A stretch of 64,000 bases of DNA from Codonopsis lanceolata (GCA_013146195.2 CM028379.1:87168617-87232616); one strand, 5' to 3'. Positions 1-11,780 are shown, numbered from the stretch's first letter. Numbers and translations: made by a program. Notes: generated from the letters alone by a model not told the origin.

Positions 1-1470
1 ACCTTCAAGGTAGTTGTTCCAGTTCCGCCGATAAGGACTACCAGAGACCTTTTACAAGTTACTTAAGTTCTCATAGAACGGATAAAGATAATCAAAGTAA
101 TAAATAGTTCAAAAAGNNNNNNNNNNNNNNNNNNNNNNNNNNNNNNNNNNNNNNNNNNNNNNNNNNNNNNNNNNNNNNNNNNNNNNNNNNNNNNNNNNNN
201 NNNNNNNNNNNNNNNNGGCCTAAACATTTGCAAAAAAGTACAACGATGGAAATTACAAATATTATGTTGAGAAAGCTAGTTTTCGGTAGACATATGAGCA
301 TTCTTTCTTTTAGCCGACTACCTTAGACTCGACAAACTTGTTGATAGCGAGGCTTAGAGGTTTTGTATGAGATTTCTTGGTATGCATTCGGCGGGTTCTT
401 GCTTTAGCGGATCTATTGATGGTAGACTTAGATTCCTCATACATTTTGCCTTTGAGCTTAGTGTCGGAATCTTGGAGCAACAACATTATCGTGGGTGAAT
501 CGACGGGCTTAAGGCGACTTTTAGTTTTCCTAGAAACAAACGCCTTTGCTTTTAGCGAGGTCTTCGGTAAGGATCTTTTGAGTCAAGCACAACCCTTAGC
601 GATTTTCGCTGCGATAATTCCTTTGCTTTGGACGCATTATTGGTCTGTTAGTTTGAGTCTTAGGATATTTATAATAGATAAAGCAGGCCAACCAACTCCT
701 TGTCTACCCTTGTTGTTAAGCTGCGATGATATGGAGAATCGTCATGGAGTCGGAGTTCTTACAAACAAGTCTTCTATTTTTGTTCGAGGTTGTGCCGGAC
801 AAGTGTTCTCGAGAGAAACCTAGCCCGGTTTTGTTAGCAAAGGGCTTCGGTCTCCAAGGATTTGGTCAAAGACACCACTGAGTTATTCCACGAGTCGATA
901 GTTTTTGTAACTCATCTTTCTCAGCGAGATAGCTCTTTGGCATGACCAATAAGGCTAGCAACCTTTTCATTGAGAAACTTGTTCTCTTCTTTTAACTTGA
1001 TACTTTCCGGGACTCCAATGAGAGTTTTTAACTCGGTTTCCGGCATGGATTTCTCGGCAGTTCAGCTTCTCATGACTTTTAGCTAACTTTATATAAGCCT
1101 TTCTAAATTCATTGAATTCTAGAATATCTGAGCATCCTTGAGGATTTCTTCTTTAGAAGGCTCTTGATGGAGTTGTTCTATGTTAGCTTGAAAAGGAGAA
1201 TATTTTATTTCACTATCTAAGGTGGGAGGTGACTCTAGAGCAACAAAGGCGGTGTATTGCTTTTGCTACAGTGAGTGATCACTATCATCCTCATCGAGAA
1301 TCAATTTCAAAACAAGTAGATACTTGGTTTTTTCTAAGTCCTCGACCATCGGAGACCTCTATGTTTTGAAAATGATTTAGATGGTCTCCTTTTATAAGCT
1401 TCATAATTTGGCTTAGGACATTTAGAAGCAAAGTGACCGAGGCTTCACATGGTTGTAGCAAACTAGCTCA
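1..1470 (-). pseudogene. Degenerate copia gag C-terminal region with CCHC knuckle
   Basis: Read on the minus strand, this is the decayed continuation of the gag at 1463-2362. Around 1403-1460 a retroviral-type zinc knuckle is visible: CYN is followed, after a one-base frameshift, by GHFASKCPKPNY. The second cysteine codon has become His. Downstream (about 900-1150) lie broken stretches rich in Lys, Glu and Leu, such as KEENKFLNEKVASL, that look like the coiled-coil linker between gag and protease in plant copia polyproteins. Stops and frameshifts are frequent. Protease, integrase and RT would lie beyond the left edge. The 148-codon open frame on the opposite strand at 377-823 is only the antisense of this region. 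Confidence 0.6.
117..216. other. Assembly gap (100 N)
   Basis: There are exactly 100 Ns, the usual placeholder for a scaffold gap of unknown size. It interrupts the degenerate copia polyprotein. Confidence 0.98.
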
Positions 1471-2362
1471 TTGTTTTGTGAGCTTTCATTGGTTTTGCTT
1501 CCTTCTTCTTAATTGAATTTTGAGAACTTTTGAAACTTCTTAGAACATGGCAAATTGTTCGTCGAGATAGAATTTCATTGTCATTTGAAGAAGAAGTTGA
1601 TGGTTTACTTTCTAAAGCAGGTGTTTCATGAGAGATATCAGAAAAAGAAGGAAGTTTAAAATGTTTGTCATGTTCTTGAGCTTGAAGCAGTTCTTGCTCA
1701 TAGAGAGTTAAACTTACATACAAACTTCGAAGATGTATGGAGTTTAAGTCTTTGGACTCTTTAATGGCTGTGGTCTTAACATACCACAAACTTCCCAAGG
1801 AAGCTAAAAATCTCATATTTACTTCCTTAACACTATATTCTTTTCCTAAGGAATAACAACTGTTTACTACCTCACAAACTCTGTCGTAGGCTTGACGCAG
1901 TGTCTCCTTTGGGTCCTTTCTGAAGGAATCGAACTGTTGAATATAATTGTACTTTCTATTGTCTTTAGTGGGCAGATCTCCTTCTAGATATTCCAAAAAA
2001 GCTTCCCATATTTCTTTGGCAGTTTTGCATCTGATTATTTGCTGATACGTGTTTGTGTCGACAGATCTAGATATGATATGTATAGCTTTGTTGTCGAGTT
2101 CAACAAGCTTCCTTTCTTCATCAGTCCATTCATTCATTGATTTGGGTATCTCGGGAGGTCCACCTGCTACTTCGGCAAGAAGGTTGGGCTTCATTGGAAT
2201 ATGAGGACATGTTTGAACACATTGCCACAAACGATTGTCAATAGAGTTCATATATCTCATAACTTTGTCTTTCCATACTTCGAAGTGACCTTCGTCCAAT
2301 ATTGGGACATGGCTGTTATTCGAGGTATGCAGCATATAGTGAGCCATAGGATCTATTCTCAA
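1463..2362 (-). CDS. gag: Ty1-copia gag polyprotein N-terminus (UBN2/DUF4219 type)
   Basis: This 299-codon open frame encodes a copia Gag that would form the capsid around the retrotransposon RNA. The N-terminus has the DUF4219-like signature FEVWKDKVMRYM. The middle has the UBN2-type pattern, with AKEIWEAFLEYLEG, then a DSFRKDPKETLRQAYDR-type helix and VKEVNMRFLASL. The likely natural start is the second Met (MAHYMLHTSNN, about 2347), seven residues or fewer downstream of the longest frame. It lies about 40 bp after a tRNA-Met-type primer site and an LTR, the expected order for a 5' end. The frame runs into the frameshifted zinc knuckle at its 3' end, so the polyprotein as a whole is broken. 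Confidence 0.85.
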   Translation of the reverse strand: MRIDPMAHYMLHTSNNSHVPILDEGHFEVWKDKVMRYMNSIDNRLWQCVQTCPHIPMKPNLLAEVAGGPPEIPKSMNEWTDEERKLVELDNKAIHIISRSVDTNTYQQIIRCKTAKEIWEAFLEYLEGDLPTKDNRKYNYIQQFDSFRKDPKETLRQAYDRVCEVVNSCYSLGKEYSVKEVNMRFLASLGSLWYVKTTAIKESKDLNSIHLRSLYVSLTLYEQELLQAQEHDKHFKLPSFSDISHETPALESKPSTSSSNDNEILSRRTICHVLRSFKSSQNSIKKKEAKPMKAHKTMS

Positions 2363-2400
2363 GAGGTTAGTCTTGGAAAAAGGAATTTTTCAAAGAATCA

Positions 2401-2414
2401 GGCTCTGATACCAA
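2401..2414 (-). promoter_or_regulatory. Retrotransposon primer binding site (tRNA-Met type)
   Basis: The minus strand reads TTGGTATCAGAGCC, the standard plant copia site complementary to the 3' end of initiator tRNA-Met. It lies one base from the LTR end at 2416 and upstream of gag. This fixes the element's orientation as minus and marks the neighbouring repeat as its 5' LTR. Confidence 0.9.
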
Positions 2415-2415
2415 T

Positions 2416-3673
2416 TGTTGGTCCCAAAATAGGCTTAATCTAGGCTAGAGGGGGGGGGGGGTTGAATAGCCTAGTAGATTTTAAAAACTTTTTGAGATGT
2501 TTCTTAAAAGAAATTTTCTTCTTTTCTTTTAAATCAATGTTACAAGAAGAGTTAGTGCAGCGGAAAACTGAATGAGACCAGATCAGATAGATAGGCTACT
2601 GTTGAAATAAGACAGATATAATAGCAGACTTTAATAAGTAAACACAGCAACAGTTAAGAAATAGACAGTACATAGAATTTAGGAGTGGTTCGTACTGTGA
2701 ATAGTACTACGTCCACTACCAAAGTGGTTAGCTTTGGATTTTGAAAGGTGCATTTGTTTATCCACTAAGTGTGAAGGTAAGATCACTAATGGATATCGTG
2801 TACAAAATAGTTTTCAACCAAGTGTATAATGATGAGAGAAACAATCAATGAATAATTGTCCTCCCAAGTGTTAAAGTAAAGAACAGTTTAAGTGCAAACT
2901 AGATGAAGCTGAAACAGAGTAAAGGCTGGCAGATCTGCAGCTTCAGGAAGTTTGGTGAAGTGTTAGTTCTTGTTCTTTTGATCTCTTGAATGCTTGAGTA
3001 TTGAAGATGAAGCTTGAATATTGAATGCGCAAGAGTTGTATCTTCAGATCTTCAAAACTTGAATAAATACCAGGGAGATCTTTTGGACCGTTGGACTGAG
3101 GATAAGGAGGCTGTGTCCAACGATATAATGCATTAAATGCATTTCGGCACTTTGTGGAATGAGTACAGTACAGTCATCAGAGATGCAGTGGTTGTAGAGA
3201 AGACATTCCCAAATAGAGTAAGGTTCCAACTTGCAGGTGTTACAGCTATGAAAGTCTTCTTGGCCAAATGAGGTAATGTCTTCAGTCTTCATGATTCAGG
3301 AGATAGACTGGACAGGTGTCTGTGCAGATAGTTGACTTCTATGCAGGGAAATCTGATGAAGATAAATTGAATATAATTTGACTAGATATTTCAAAAATAT
3401 CTAGATCAAATATCATGTGACTTAATTCCATGCTTTGGCTGAATTTGAATTTTTGAGCTTGAGCAGACTTTCAAGTCTGCTGTTCGAACTATACTTTCAA
3501 AGCTGCTGTTTAAGCCTGTTGGTCCGCGCCTTGGAGAAACTAACACTAAACAGTTCTAAACACCTTTGATTCTAAGACAGTTGCCACACTAACCGGTACG
3601 CAGACCTATTAGCCACTGTGCTATAGAACCAGAAGACGACTTCAACCAAATCTAGAACCTATGAGGGTCAACA
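2416..3673 (-). mobile_element. 5' LTR of the copia element
   Basis: The 1258-bp block begins TGTTGGTCCC and ends GGGTCAACA on the plus strand, giving TG...CA ends with a short inverted repeat, and it abuts the primer site. On the minus strand a weak TATA-like GTATTTATTC lies near 3060. A G-run of about 11 lies at 2450-2460. The stretch containing TTGCCACACTAACC near 3580 recurs in the LTR at 34503-36423, so the two LTRs are related families. The 3' LTR is outside the window, so the target duplication cannot be checked. Confidence 0.8.
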
Positions 3674-4139
3674 ATTCCCCTGAAGATTCCTTAAGTCCTT
3701 CTTATCTTTCTCACTTGTACAATCGACTCCCTTGTAGTTTACTTTAACTTGAATATCTTCCTTCTTGACTTTATGAGTAGTATCCTTAACGGTTGGATAA
3801 AGGTGATATCTCATCATTGAGGTACAAACTGGCTGGGGCTTCCTTTTTAGTGCCCTTTGTTGGTTGGCTTCAACACATGTTCAATATTGTCGGGGGCGGG
3901 GCTTTTAACTCTGCTGTTTTGTTGGCTTTTTGCCATAGTATGTGAACCAATGCTTTGTTAATAGCTTTTCTTAAAACTGATAATTGGTTTGTCCCCTTCA
4001 ACCAATTTTCAATCGTCAAAGTCTTTAATTTTGAGTATTTGGTATAGGTTTCAGGAATGGGTTGGATTTGGAAAAAAAACCAGTAAATGAGGATTTGGTT
4101 GGTCCCTTCAACTAAATTTTAACCACTAAAGTCTATAAT
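3674..4139. other. Flanking DNA with a dispersed ~110-bp repeat
   Basis: No complete gene is present. On the minus strand about 3668-3830 is open for roughly 50 codons, starting MMRYHLYP, and its stop is supplied at the LTR boundary. It may be a broken coding fragment, but I do not recognise it. The part at about 4000-4110, containing TTTGAGTATTTGGTATAGG, recurs at about 8955-9050 on the other side of the solo LTR. A second shared piece is TATGTGAACCAATGCTTTG at 3944-3962, which resembles a stretch near 9790. Confidence 0.5.
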
Positions 4140-4907
4140 TGTGACGACCCGACCCGAATCCCAATACGAGACCCCAAGGTCGTGCCGCCAAAACACACAA
4201 AATAACAACGAAAGGTAAAGCTATAACAGCGATACACCAACAACTCAACAAATGCGGAAGCGAATAACTTAAATGGACCCGAGCTAACAAGCTCCAAAAT
4301 ACAAAGCAACCAAAGAGATAGTAAATCTCTCGGCCCAAAAATTCGACACACGTGACGCAACATTGGGCACGTACTACAAACTTGCTGTTACAATTTTATA
4401 AACAATATAATAACCAATTCATCGGCGACGTTATAGTCGGAACCCAACATTAATCTAAGTCTACAACTCTAGTCTACACACTCAACGGCTAAACATGCCA
4501 GAGTACAACATAACCAACAATATAAACAACTTGAGATGAATAAAATATGTAATTAAATAACATGGCTCAAATAACACTTGTCGGCTCACAAAAACCAAGT
4601 ACTAATTAAACAATTACAAGTACCCAATCCATAACCCAAATCTTACTACCCAAAGTGAAGTTCATATAACTTCACTTCCCAAAATCCTTTCAATAAACTA
4701 AGGTTACAAAATATAATAGTAACAACCTTCGTAAAAATTACACTTCTATCGTAGGCTCGGCGGTTTCCTTTGAATTACTAGCACGGCTCGAATCTAAGGA
4801 AAACAAAGCAAACGAGCAAGTCATAATGACTTTGTAAGCTACTAAAGATGCATTGTCATGGCATGGTATTATGCTCAAATAAAACATGTACATCTCATGT
4901 CATACTT

Positions 4908-5515
4908 ATTTTTTTATTTTATTTTTTTGGAAACAGGGGCGGCACCCTGCTAGATTTTATTAATAAGAAAGAAAGATACAAACTTGAGGGGGACAACCAG
5001 CCTTGCCCTATAAATGGGAGGGCAGAGGAGCGACCTCGAAGGAAATACAAAAAGCAAAAGAAGGGCTAATTAATTTAATGTAGGGAGTGGTTTGGTTATC
5101 TAGAATAAACAGACCACGAACACGAGAAGGAAGCCGAGGCGAGTAAGTAATATAAAGAGCCATGATCCCACCCATGATTAGCTAGAGCATCAGCAACAGA
5201 GTTGGCCTCACGAAACACATGGCGAAAGGAGAGATGGAGAGAAGCCTTGATAGATTGGATGGCACGAATCAAATATATGCTTCTCCAAGGAGGCTGGGCC
5301 TTACCATCAACACTATCCAACAGATATTTAGAGTCTGATTCCACTATAGCTCCCTCATGATTATTAGAGGCTAGCCATTTAGCACCTTGAAGCATGGCCA
5401 TACATTCCGCATGAAAACTGGAAGCTTCACCAACAAAAGAGGAGTAGGCAAAAATCATATCACCGTTTGAATTGCGAATAATTCCTCCACAGGCACTTGG
5501 AACATAGTTCTTCAA
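4908..5515 (-). mobile_element. 5'-truncated LINE (RNase H and 3' tail only)
   Basis: The minus-strand frame 5515-5096 encodes 139 residues of the RVT_3/RNase H-like domain found at the C-terminus of plant L1-type LINE ORF2. ACGGIIRNSNGD carries the strand after the first catalytic Asp, which is lost by the truncation. HAECMAMLQGAKW supplies the catalytic Glu, VESDSKYLLDSV the second Asp, and VFREANSVADALAN the final segment. Downstream is a 3' UTR with the conserved GGGGGACAACCAGCC seen in other LINEs of this window, ending in an interrupted T run at about 4908-4927 that is the poly(A) tail read on the plus strand. It sits within the solo LTR. No clear target duplication was found. Confidence 0.85.
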
Positions 5516-7643
5516 GATCTATCATGAAGCAATCCATATCATATAGGATATGCATCTCAATTCCAAAAATATGTAGCATGTTATTTCCACACTTTCACTT
5601 ATCATCAAACCGTTATTCACATAACCCAATCATACCATGAGTCTCATAGATCTTCATTTAACACAACTCATATAATAATTCAGATATGGGAGACTATTGT
5701 TTCCATTCTAATCATGAATAACATGTTATATTTTTAGTATAACATCATATCATAAAAATCATTATTTCATTAACATGTTATATTTTTACTATAACATTTC
5801 GGCAAGTAATCATCATCTCTTGTAAATAAACCACATAAGAGAGAGAAGATGATTTTCCTTTCCGTTTCCGTCGTGCAACTCCTGCGGAAACAAATATGTC
5901 CTCGATATCCCTTTCGTGGATATCGACGTCCCCGAAAACAGTCCCCGCTTCGGGCTCCATAGCTATCAGAGGTAGGTGTATTACTCTAGCAATGATCAGC
6001 TACATCCCCACCGTGGCCATCGATGGAGGGTGTGTGCAAACCCGGCGCGGTGATCCATTGCGATCACGAATCCCACAATTCGTGAAGACAATGCATCGTC
6101 ATAAAAACTCAAACCAAAAACCGCCCGACTAGACTCAAACTCAAGCATAGGTAATATATACTCGCATGCTCAAACAAAGGAAGAGTACAACACACCGTAC
6201 TAATCCAATCAAGTAGATATTTACTTTTACATCACATAGTTATGCATTTCTATGCTAACTAACTCATAAACACATTAGAGCATTAATATCAAGTCTCTAA
6301 TACCCATGTGTTCTTCATACACTTGAAAACGCTCGGAGGCTTAACCTCCATCAAAACTACCCCAAATTCCGTAGGATCTTAATATGTGATTCACTATATT
6401 CATATTAGTCTCATAATCGACTCCGTTGAGTTATTTTTACTCTTTACAAATTCGAAGGCATAGAAGCTATTTGCATCATGACCCTCATATTATTCATTAG
6501 CTATTATTCATGGCTAAGTTATCAAGGTTAATAACATTGTGCAACCCAACAATCCATACTTTCCTAACAAAAACCCCAAGACATGGTTCATAGGTCAACA
6601 CTTAACATTTAAAGTCAACCATCACATTTCAAGCATGTATCTCAAGATAGCATTTAATCAAGCATGCTTTCATCCAAAATATCCATTTATCTAAGCAAGA
6701 AGTAAATTCATCTAGCATGTTCATAACAAACATGTAAATTCATCTAACATGTTCATAACCTTCAATTCATGAATTATAGTTGACCAACATACTCTTATTT
6801 GCATAAAAGTCAACTCAACCCAATAAAGTCAAACATTACATTTTATTCATGTAATCCATAATGATAATTCATTATACATGCTCACAACCAAAAATTCATG
6901 AGTTAGATAGCATCATACTCTTATATGGATGAAAGTCAACTCTATTCTTAAAAGTCAAACGAAACATTCAAACATGTAATCCATTGTGTTGATTCATTTT
7001 TCATGCTCACAACCAAAATAGAAGTTCATCAAGTATACTTCCAAACCTTAAATCCATAACACGTGTGATTCCAACAACTCATAACATTCCATAAAATTCC
7101 CCAAAATCATTCATATAATCAAGAACCCATTCGCTACATCAACATATAGTCAAACCCTAGGTTTTAGGAATTCATGGCTATCATGCTCAAGGTCCAAACT
7201 TACAAGATAAGGTTCATTAATATACTCCATTAATCATAGAAAGCATCCTATTCATGCTTCTAACAAGTTCACCCATCAAAAATCAAAACTCAAAATAAAA
7301 TCACACACAACATGCTTGTGTACTCATTGACCTCAAATAGCAAGCCTCTTTGTGTTCCTTAGGGTCAATGAGCACAAAATCCATAGAAAAAGGAGTCTAG
7401 TAGCTTACCTAGCTTGAATGAAAACTCAAGAGAATCGAAATCCGATCGGTGAAGTTGTTCTACTCGTCGAGGGCGTCGAGAATCCGAAGTTTGGAGGCAA
7501 TCGGACGGTCGGATCATTAAGGATTGGAGGAAGAAGAAGCTAAGGCTCCAAGCTTCCATGTCTCCCAAATCTCTCTCACTCATACGTATTAGAAAAAGGG
7601 GAAGAAATGAGAGAAATGGTTGAAATTCTACAAGGGATTAAGC

Positions 7644-7650
7644 CTTTATA
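7644..7650 (-). promoter_or_regulatory. Probable LTR TATA box
   Basis: The minus strand reads GAAGTATAAAGGC, followed by a CT-rich leader and AGTGAGAGAG. This is a plausible U3/R promoter of the 4.5-kb LTR. Orientation agrees with the ends of the element. Confidence 0.4.
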
Positions 7651-8675
7651 CTTCCACAACTAAAGGGGCACAAATGAGATTTCCATGGGTACAATTAGTG
7701 ATTGCAAGGTGTAATTAACCCCTAATCAAACCTTAATTAACTCCCCAAACATGTTAGGACATCATTAGGACTAAGTATGGGTGTTAGGAAGGGTTTAGAA
7801 GAGGTTTAAAGAGGGTAGGATAGGAATTACACAACAAAAACCAAAACAGGGACAGGTCTGCCCGAAGGCACCATGGACTCGCATGGTATGAATCCATGCT
7901 ACCGCATCCCCCCTTTACACCACTACAACCAATTTCTGCAATTCTTGTTCGCGTCCGGTCCTTCCCGCATGCAACCGCAAGCCTTAAAGCTTCAAAACGG
8001 CCTATAATTGAACCCTTAAAGTCCTCAAACACTTAGCTAAACCAAAAAGTCATAAACCACTTTTAAAGTAGGTCTAAACTCCCAGAAACAACACCCGAAA
8101 CAACTCGGAGCGAAACCAACGCAAGTCACAACAACTTGCTAACGAAACGACGAATGAAACCACAAATCGATGGGCGACATCCCAAGATTATAAACACTTC
8201 AAAAGGATATAGAATAGGCCTGAATGCCTCTCAGATGATGAACAACAGATAGGAGAAAAGGACTCCCGAAAGACGAGACGATCACACGGCTCAATCTCGA
8301 ACTACGCGATAAGAAGAATTGCTATCCTCGAAGCATCAAAACCTCACAAGACTTAAGGAATACATCAAACTAGAAGTCTAACACATCTAAACATGTTATT
8401 CAATCATCATGTAAAGATCTAGGACCAAATCGAGGTCAGAAACGCAAAACGCAAGCGAACTCTCAATCGCGTCGCATTTCGACTATCGTCGGGTTACGAC
8501 TTGACACTTTAGCAAGTCAACAACTATATGACATGTCTTAAAAGTATTTTGGTCTTAATATGATCTCTCATACACATCTAGACTCTCTCACAGCCCAAGC
8601 AGGCAATCAACCAAGGAAGAAATGCGAGCATTGCACGCAATTCAAGCTAATCGGGAATCGGGGTCTTACAATAAT

Positions 8676-10109
8676 TTTATTTAACCAATAAAAATCACTT
8701 TTTAGACTCAAGAACGAGTATACCCTTAACAAAATTTGATTAAGTGCGTGTTGCATCACAATTTCAATTCTTGCACCTTTAATCCAGTTTGTGAATCGAA
8801 AACCCAAAATTATACATTGGGATTGTCTGCATTGGCAATCCAGTTTGTCTATTGGAATTTACTTTTGTATTCTAATTCCAAATTTCATCGCGAATTCAAA
8901 ATTGTGCGTAAGGATTTTTTGCATTGCCAATCTAGTTTGTCGCATCGCAAAAGCAATTTTCAACCACTAAAGTCTATAATTTTGAGTATTTGGTATAGGT
9001 TTAGGGGATGGGTTGGATTTGGAAAAAAACCACTAAATGAGGATTTGGGGTTGCACTATTCATCCACCCCATTGGTATTGGTGGGACCAATGGTATATTT
9101 TGATTTTTAATGAATTATTAAATACTCAAAATTATTAATAATATGATAATATTAATTTAAATGTGTTAAAAACTAATAAATATCTAATATTAGATAATAT
9201 AAATACATAAATAATAAAAATATTATGTATTTTAAATTATTGAACATTATTAATTTAATAATTTAGAATTAATTAACATTTTTTCAATTTATTTTGTTTA
9301 TATTAGAAAAAAATAAATAAATAAATTATTATTATTCTAAATTATTTTAAAAAAACACCAATTTCATATTTCAACTAAAAAACGCATACATATTAAAGTG
9401 GCATGATTGTAATATTTTTTATGGTATTTTCATGTGTTTGTATGTTTATTAAATTATATTTCTTCAATTTAATTATAAAATTACGAATTTTAAATATTAT
9501 TAATAGTGTAAATACTATTATATACATAAAACTATTAAATATACTAAAATTATTAATTGTGTAAACTTAATAATAATTATTTAAAATGTTAATGACAAAT
9601 TAATATGCATATTAATAAATAAAGTAAAAAAATAAAAAAAATAGAATATGCTAAGGAATATTCTATTTGGGGTGAGATTTTGGGTGGTGGGTTAGAGTTG
9701 GAATAGTGTTTAATAATGAAATTGATCAAATTTGGAGTAAAATCTTACAAAAATTGGGGTTTAGCCTTGGAGATGGCCTCATAGTATGTGAACAAATGCT
9801 TTGTTAATAGCTTTTTTTAAATGATAAATTACGGCCGGTCCCTTTTTAAAGATTTTCAACCGCTCTAGTACGTCTTTTTTTTTTCAAGCGCACAAATCCA
9901 TTTTTGTTAAATATACTTCCTTAATGCCCCTCCGCAACAACCTCGCAGGAGCCTTAAACCTCGCCACTGAATTCTTCGAAATCATAGATGGTGGTTTTAG
10001 TGGAGAATCTATCCTAGAAGGATTATATTCTCAACGGAAGTCATTCATGAAACCTAGTGCTACGACATGAGGCCTAATGCAAACCACAAATCCAAAGGGG
10101 AAGATGATT
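8676..10109. other. AT-rich intergenic DNA, no gene
   Basis: 8955-9050 repeats the segment at 4000-4110. 9100-9660 is strongly AT-rich with many TTATTAA-like words and no open frame worth reporting. 9660-9780 ends in a GGCCATCTCCAAGG-type word (minus strand), often seen at the ends of plant MITEs, but I could not pair it with a second end. Confidence 0.5.
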
Positions 10110-10336
10110 TTGTAACAAGGTTTAAATCTCAATTTGGTCATCCTACTTTCTACCAAAATTCATTAAGCTCACTCAACTTTTTTTTCAATTAAATCACTCG
10201 ACTTGACTTGGACATTCAATAAGGTCACTCGAGTCATTTCTGCTTGACAGAGTCTATGAAAACTTGTTCTTTGTGAGCGCCCAGCTGAATTGATGTTTCT
10301 TTTCGATTGTTTAATTGTGTATTCTAGGGTTTAAAG

Positions 10337-10588
10337 ATGATGTGTGTGATGATTGATCTGAACACCGTCAACAACAACGAATACGATGTTGTCCTTGTTG
10401 TTCGATCGTCTTCGTCGTCCTCGGCTTCTGCTCCGGTTAATTTATCATCGTCTTTGAAATCGTCGGTGGTTTGCTTTGAGCTCTGGCACACCTGCGCCGA
10501 CCCTTTAATTTCTTTGCCGAAGAAAGGAAGCTATGTGGTATACTTGCCGCAAGGTCACCTAGAACAACTCGTGTCCGAGTTCCATTGA
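10337..10588 (+). pseudogene. Captured ARF3/ETTIN-like exon 1 fragment
   Basis: The open frame of 83 codons begins MMCVMIDLNTVNNNEYD, has a Ser-rich stretch, then CFELWHTCADPLISLPKKG and VVYLPQGHLEQ. This is the signature N-terminus of ARF3/ARF4-type auxin response factors (family form: LELWHACAGPLISLPKKG, PQGHLEQ), just before the B3 DNA-binding domain. Two conserved positions have changed: A to T in WHAC, and the Gly of CAGP to D. After GHLEQ the similarity ends at a stop within about 7 codons. It could make only a short peptide without B3, PB1 or repression regions. It may still be transcribed from within the MULE. Confidence 0.8.
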
Positions 10589-10924
10589 CTCCAGAAGCTT
10601 AGGTTGGTAGTATCCATTAAATTAGTATTGTTTGGAGTAAGTGTCTATCAATTGACTTTCAAGTAAAAAAAAAGGAAAAGAAAAATAATTGATTTTCCCT
10701 CTGCTTGGATTCGTGTGTGTATCAAAGGCTCTTTTGCTTTTGAGAGAAATTTTTACTTCTTAAAGCAAGAATTTTTTTTCTTTTTAGGTGCTTAGAAAAC
10801 ACGACTTTTTACTTCAAAGAAAGAATATAGCTTTCCTGATGCTAGCTATATAATTGATTGCAATAGGTACAACTAGAAATGGTACCAATTTTTGTACTGG
10901 GCTGAAGTGTTTTTGTGTCATACA

Positions 10925-10990
10925 GCTTGAGCAGAAATGGAGGGAAGATGAAATTGAAGCTGATGTTGAAGGAGATGCTCAAGTTTCATT
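10925..10990 (+). pseudogene. Second captured ARF exon fragment
   Basis: After the splice acceptor-like ATACAG, the frame reads LEQKWREDEIEADVEGD. This resembles the linker of ARF3/4 proteins between VYAQVSLVP and the B3 domain (family pattern IEQKWxxGEIEAD). Order and strand match the exon 1 piece at 10337-10588. The stretch between them is intron-like, so genomic DNA rather than a cDNA seems to have been captured. The stretch normally lying between GHLEQ and this point is absent. Confidence 0.6.
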
Positions 10991-11181
10991 GAAAATATTA
11001 GTAAGGGTATCTTTGGATTTTCAGAAATTTTTTAAGTTTTCAACAAGAAAATTGGACGTAGTGATGAACTTGATATTTATGTCAAAGTAGAGTGATTAAA
11101 TTGAGGAAAAAAAGTAGAGTGAGCTTAATGAATTTTAGCCGAAAGTAGTGTGACCAAATTGAGATTTAAACCTTGTAAAAA

Positions 11182-11780
11182 TGGACAGACCTTTTGCCTT
11201 GAAAAGCATATTAATACAACTAGTAACTCACCCGTGTGATATATGACTTAATATCTATATGAATAAAATATTTAAGAACTTTAATGCTAACAAAATAAGT
11301 AAATAAATGTACGTAAAGATCAAAAGTTCAATGTATATAAATTAAACATATAATTATAACGCAAATATTAAGAAAATGTAATATTAGTAATAGAGAATCG
11401 CATATATAAAAAAATTTACTATAATATCTTTAATCGTCGTTCGTTTATGGAGACATAAAGATAGCGGTTTTTGGGCCTGAAATGGCCTAGGTATATATTT
11501 TGGACCGCTTTGCACAATCCACGGACACAAATTAAAATGGCAAATGATATTAGAGCTAGAGCTTGTAATATTATTACAAGCTTTAACATTAGAATCGTTA
11601 GATGATTAAGTTGGTGATGATTTGGAAAGTCTGTGTCATTACTTTAAAAAAATATTTTTAATCTAACAGTGTAGAGATCTAAATAGATTTGATCAAACGG
11701 TACTAACACTAAAGCTTATAATAATACTACAAGCTCTAGCTTGTAATATCATACCTCAATTAAAATTACATATCATTAGC
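11182..11780. other. AT-rich spacer between two MULEs
   Basis: I see no gene or recognisable element. The word for GAGCTTGTAATATTATTACAAGC (given here by position, 11558-11583) is a short perfect-looking dyad with TTGTAATA/TATTACAA arms. Confidence 0.4.

Larger units (their letters stand above)
4140..8670 (-). mobile_element. 4.5-kb solo LTR (Ty3-gypsy, chromovirus/Tekay-like)
   Basis: The element starts TGTGACGACCCGACCC and ends GGGGTCTTACA and is flanked on both sides by ataat (4135-4139 and 8671-8675), a perfect 5-bp target duplication. The unusual length and the minus-strand start TGTAAGACCCCGATT are features I associate with Tekay/Del chromovirus LTRs; this assignment is from family knowledge. 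There is no internal coding region, as expected after LTR-LTR recombination. A LINE tail (4908-5515) inserted later. The body is noncoding; its short open frames show no domain I can identify. Confidence 0.8.
10119..11172. mobile_element. Pack-MULE carrying ARF gene fragments
   Basis: The 1054-bp element has terminal inverted repeats of about 105 bp starting GGTTTAAATCTCAATTTGG (10119-10225 and, inverted, 11065-11172). It is flanked by ttgtaacaa (10110-10118) and ttgtaaaaa (11173-11181), a 9-bp target duplication with one mismatch. A 9-bp duplication and long TIRs are hallmarks of Mutator-like elements. The interior has no transposase and instead holds plus-strand pieces of an auxin response factor gene. 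This fits a Pack-MULE, a non-autonomous element that captured host DNA. It depends on a MULE transposase elsewhere in the genome. Confidence 0.85.

Noticed and set aside
377..823. 148-codon plus-strand ORF
   Set aside because: It lies antisense to the degenerate copia polyprotein, with no domain or codon signal of its own.
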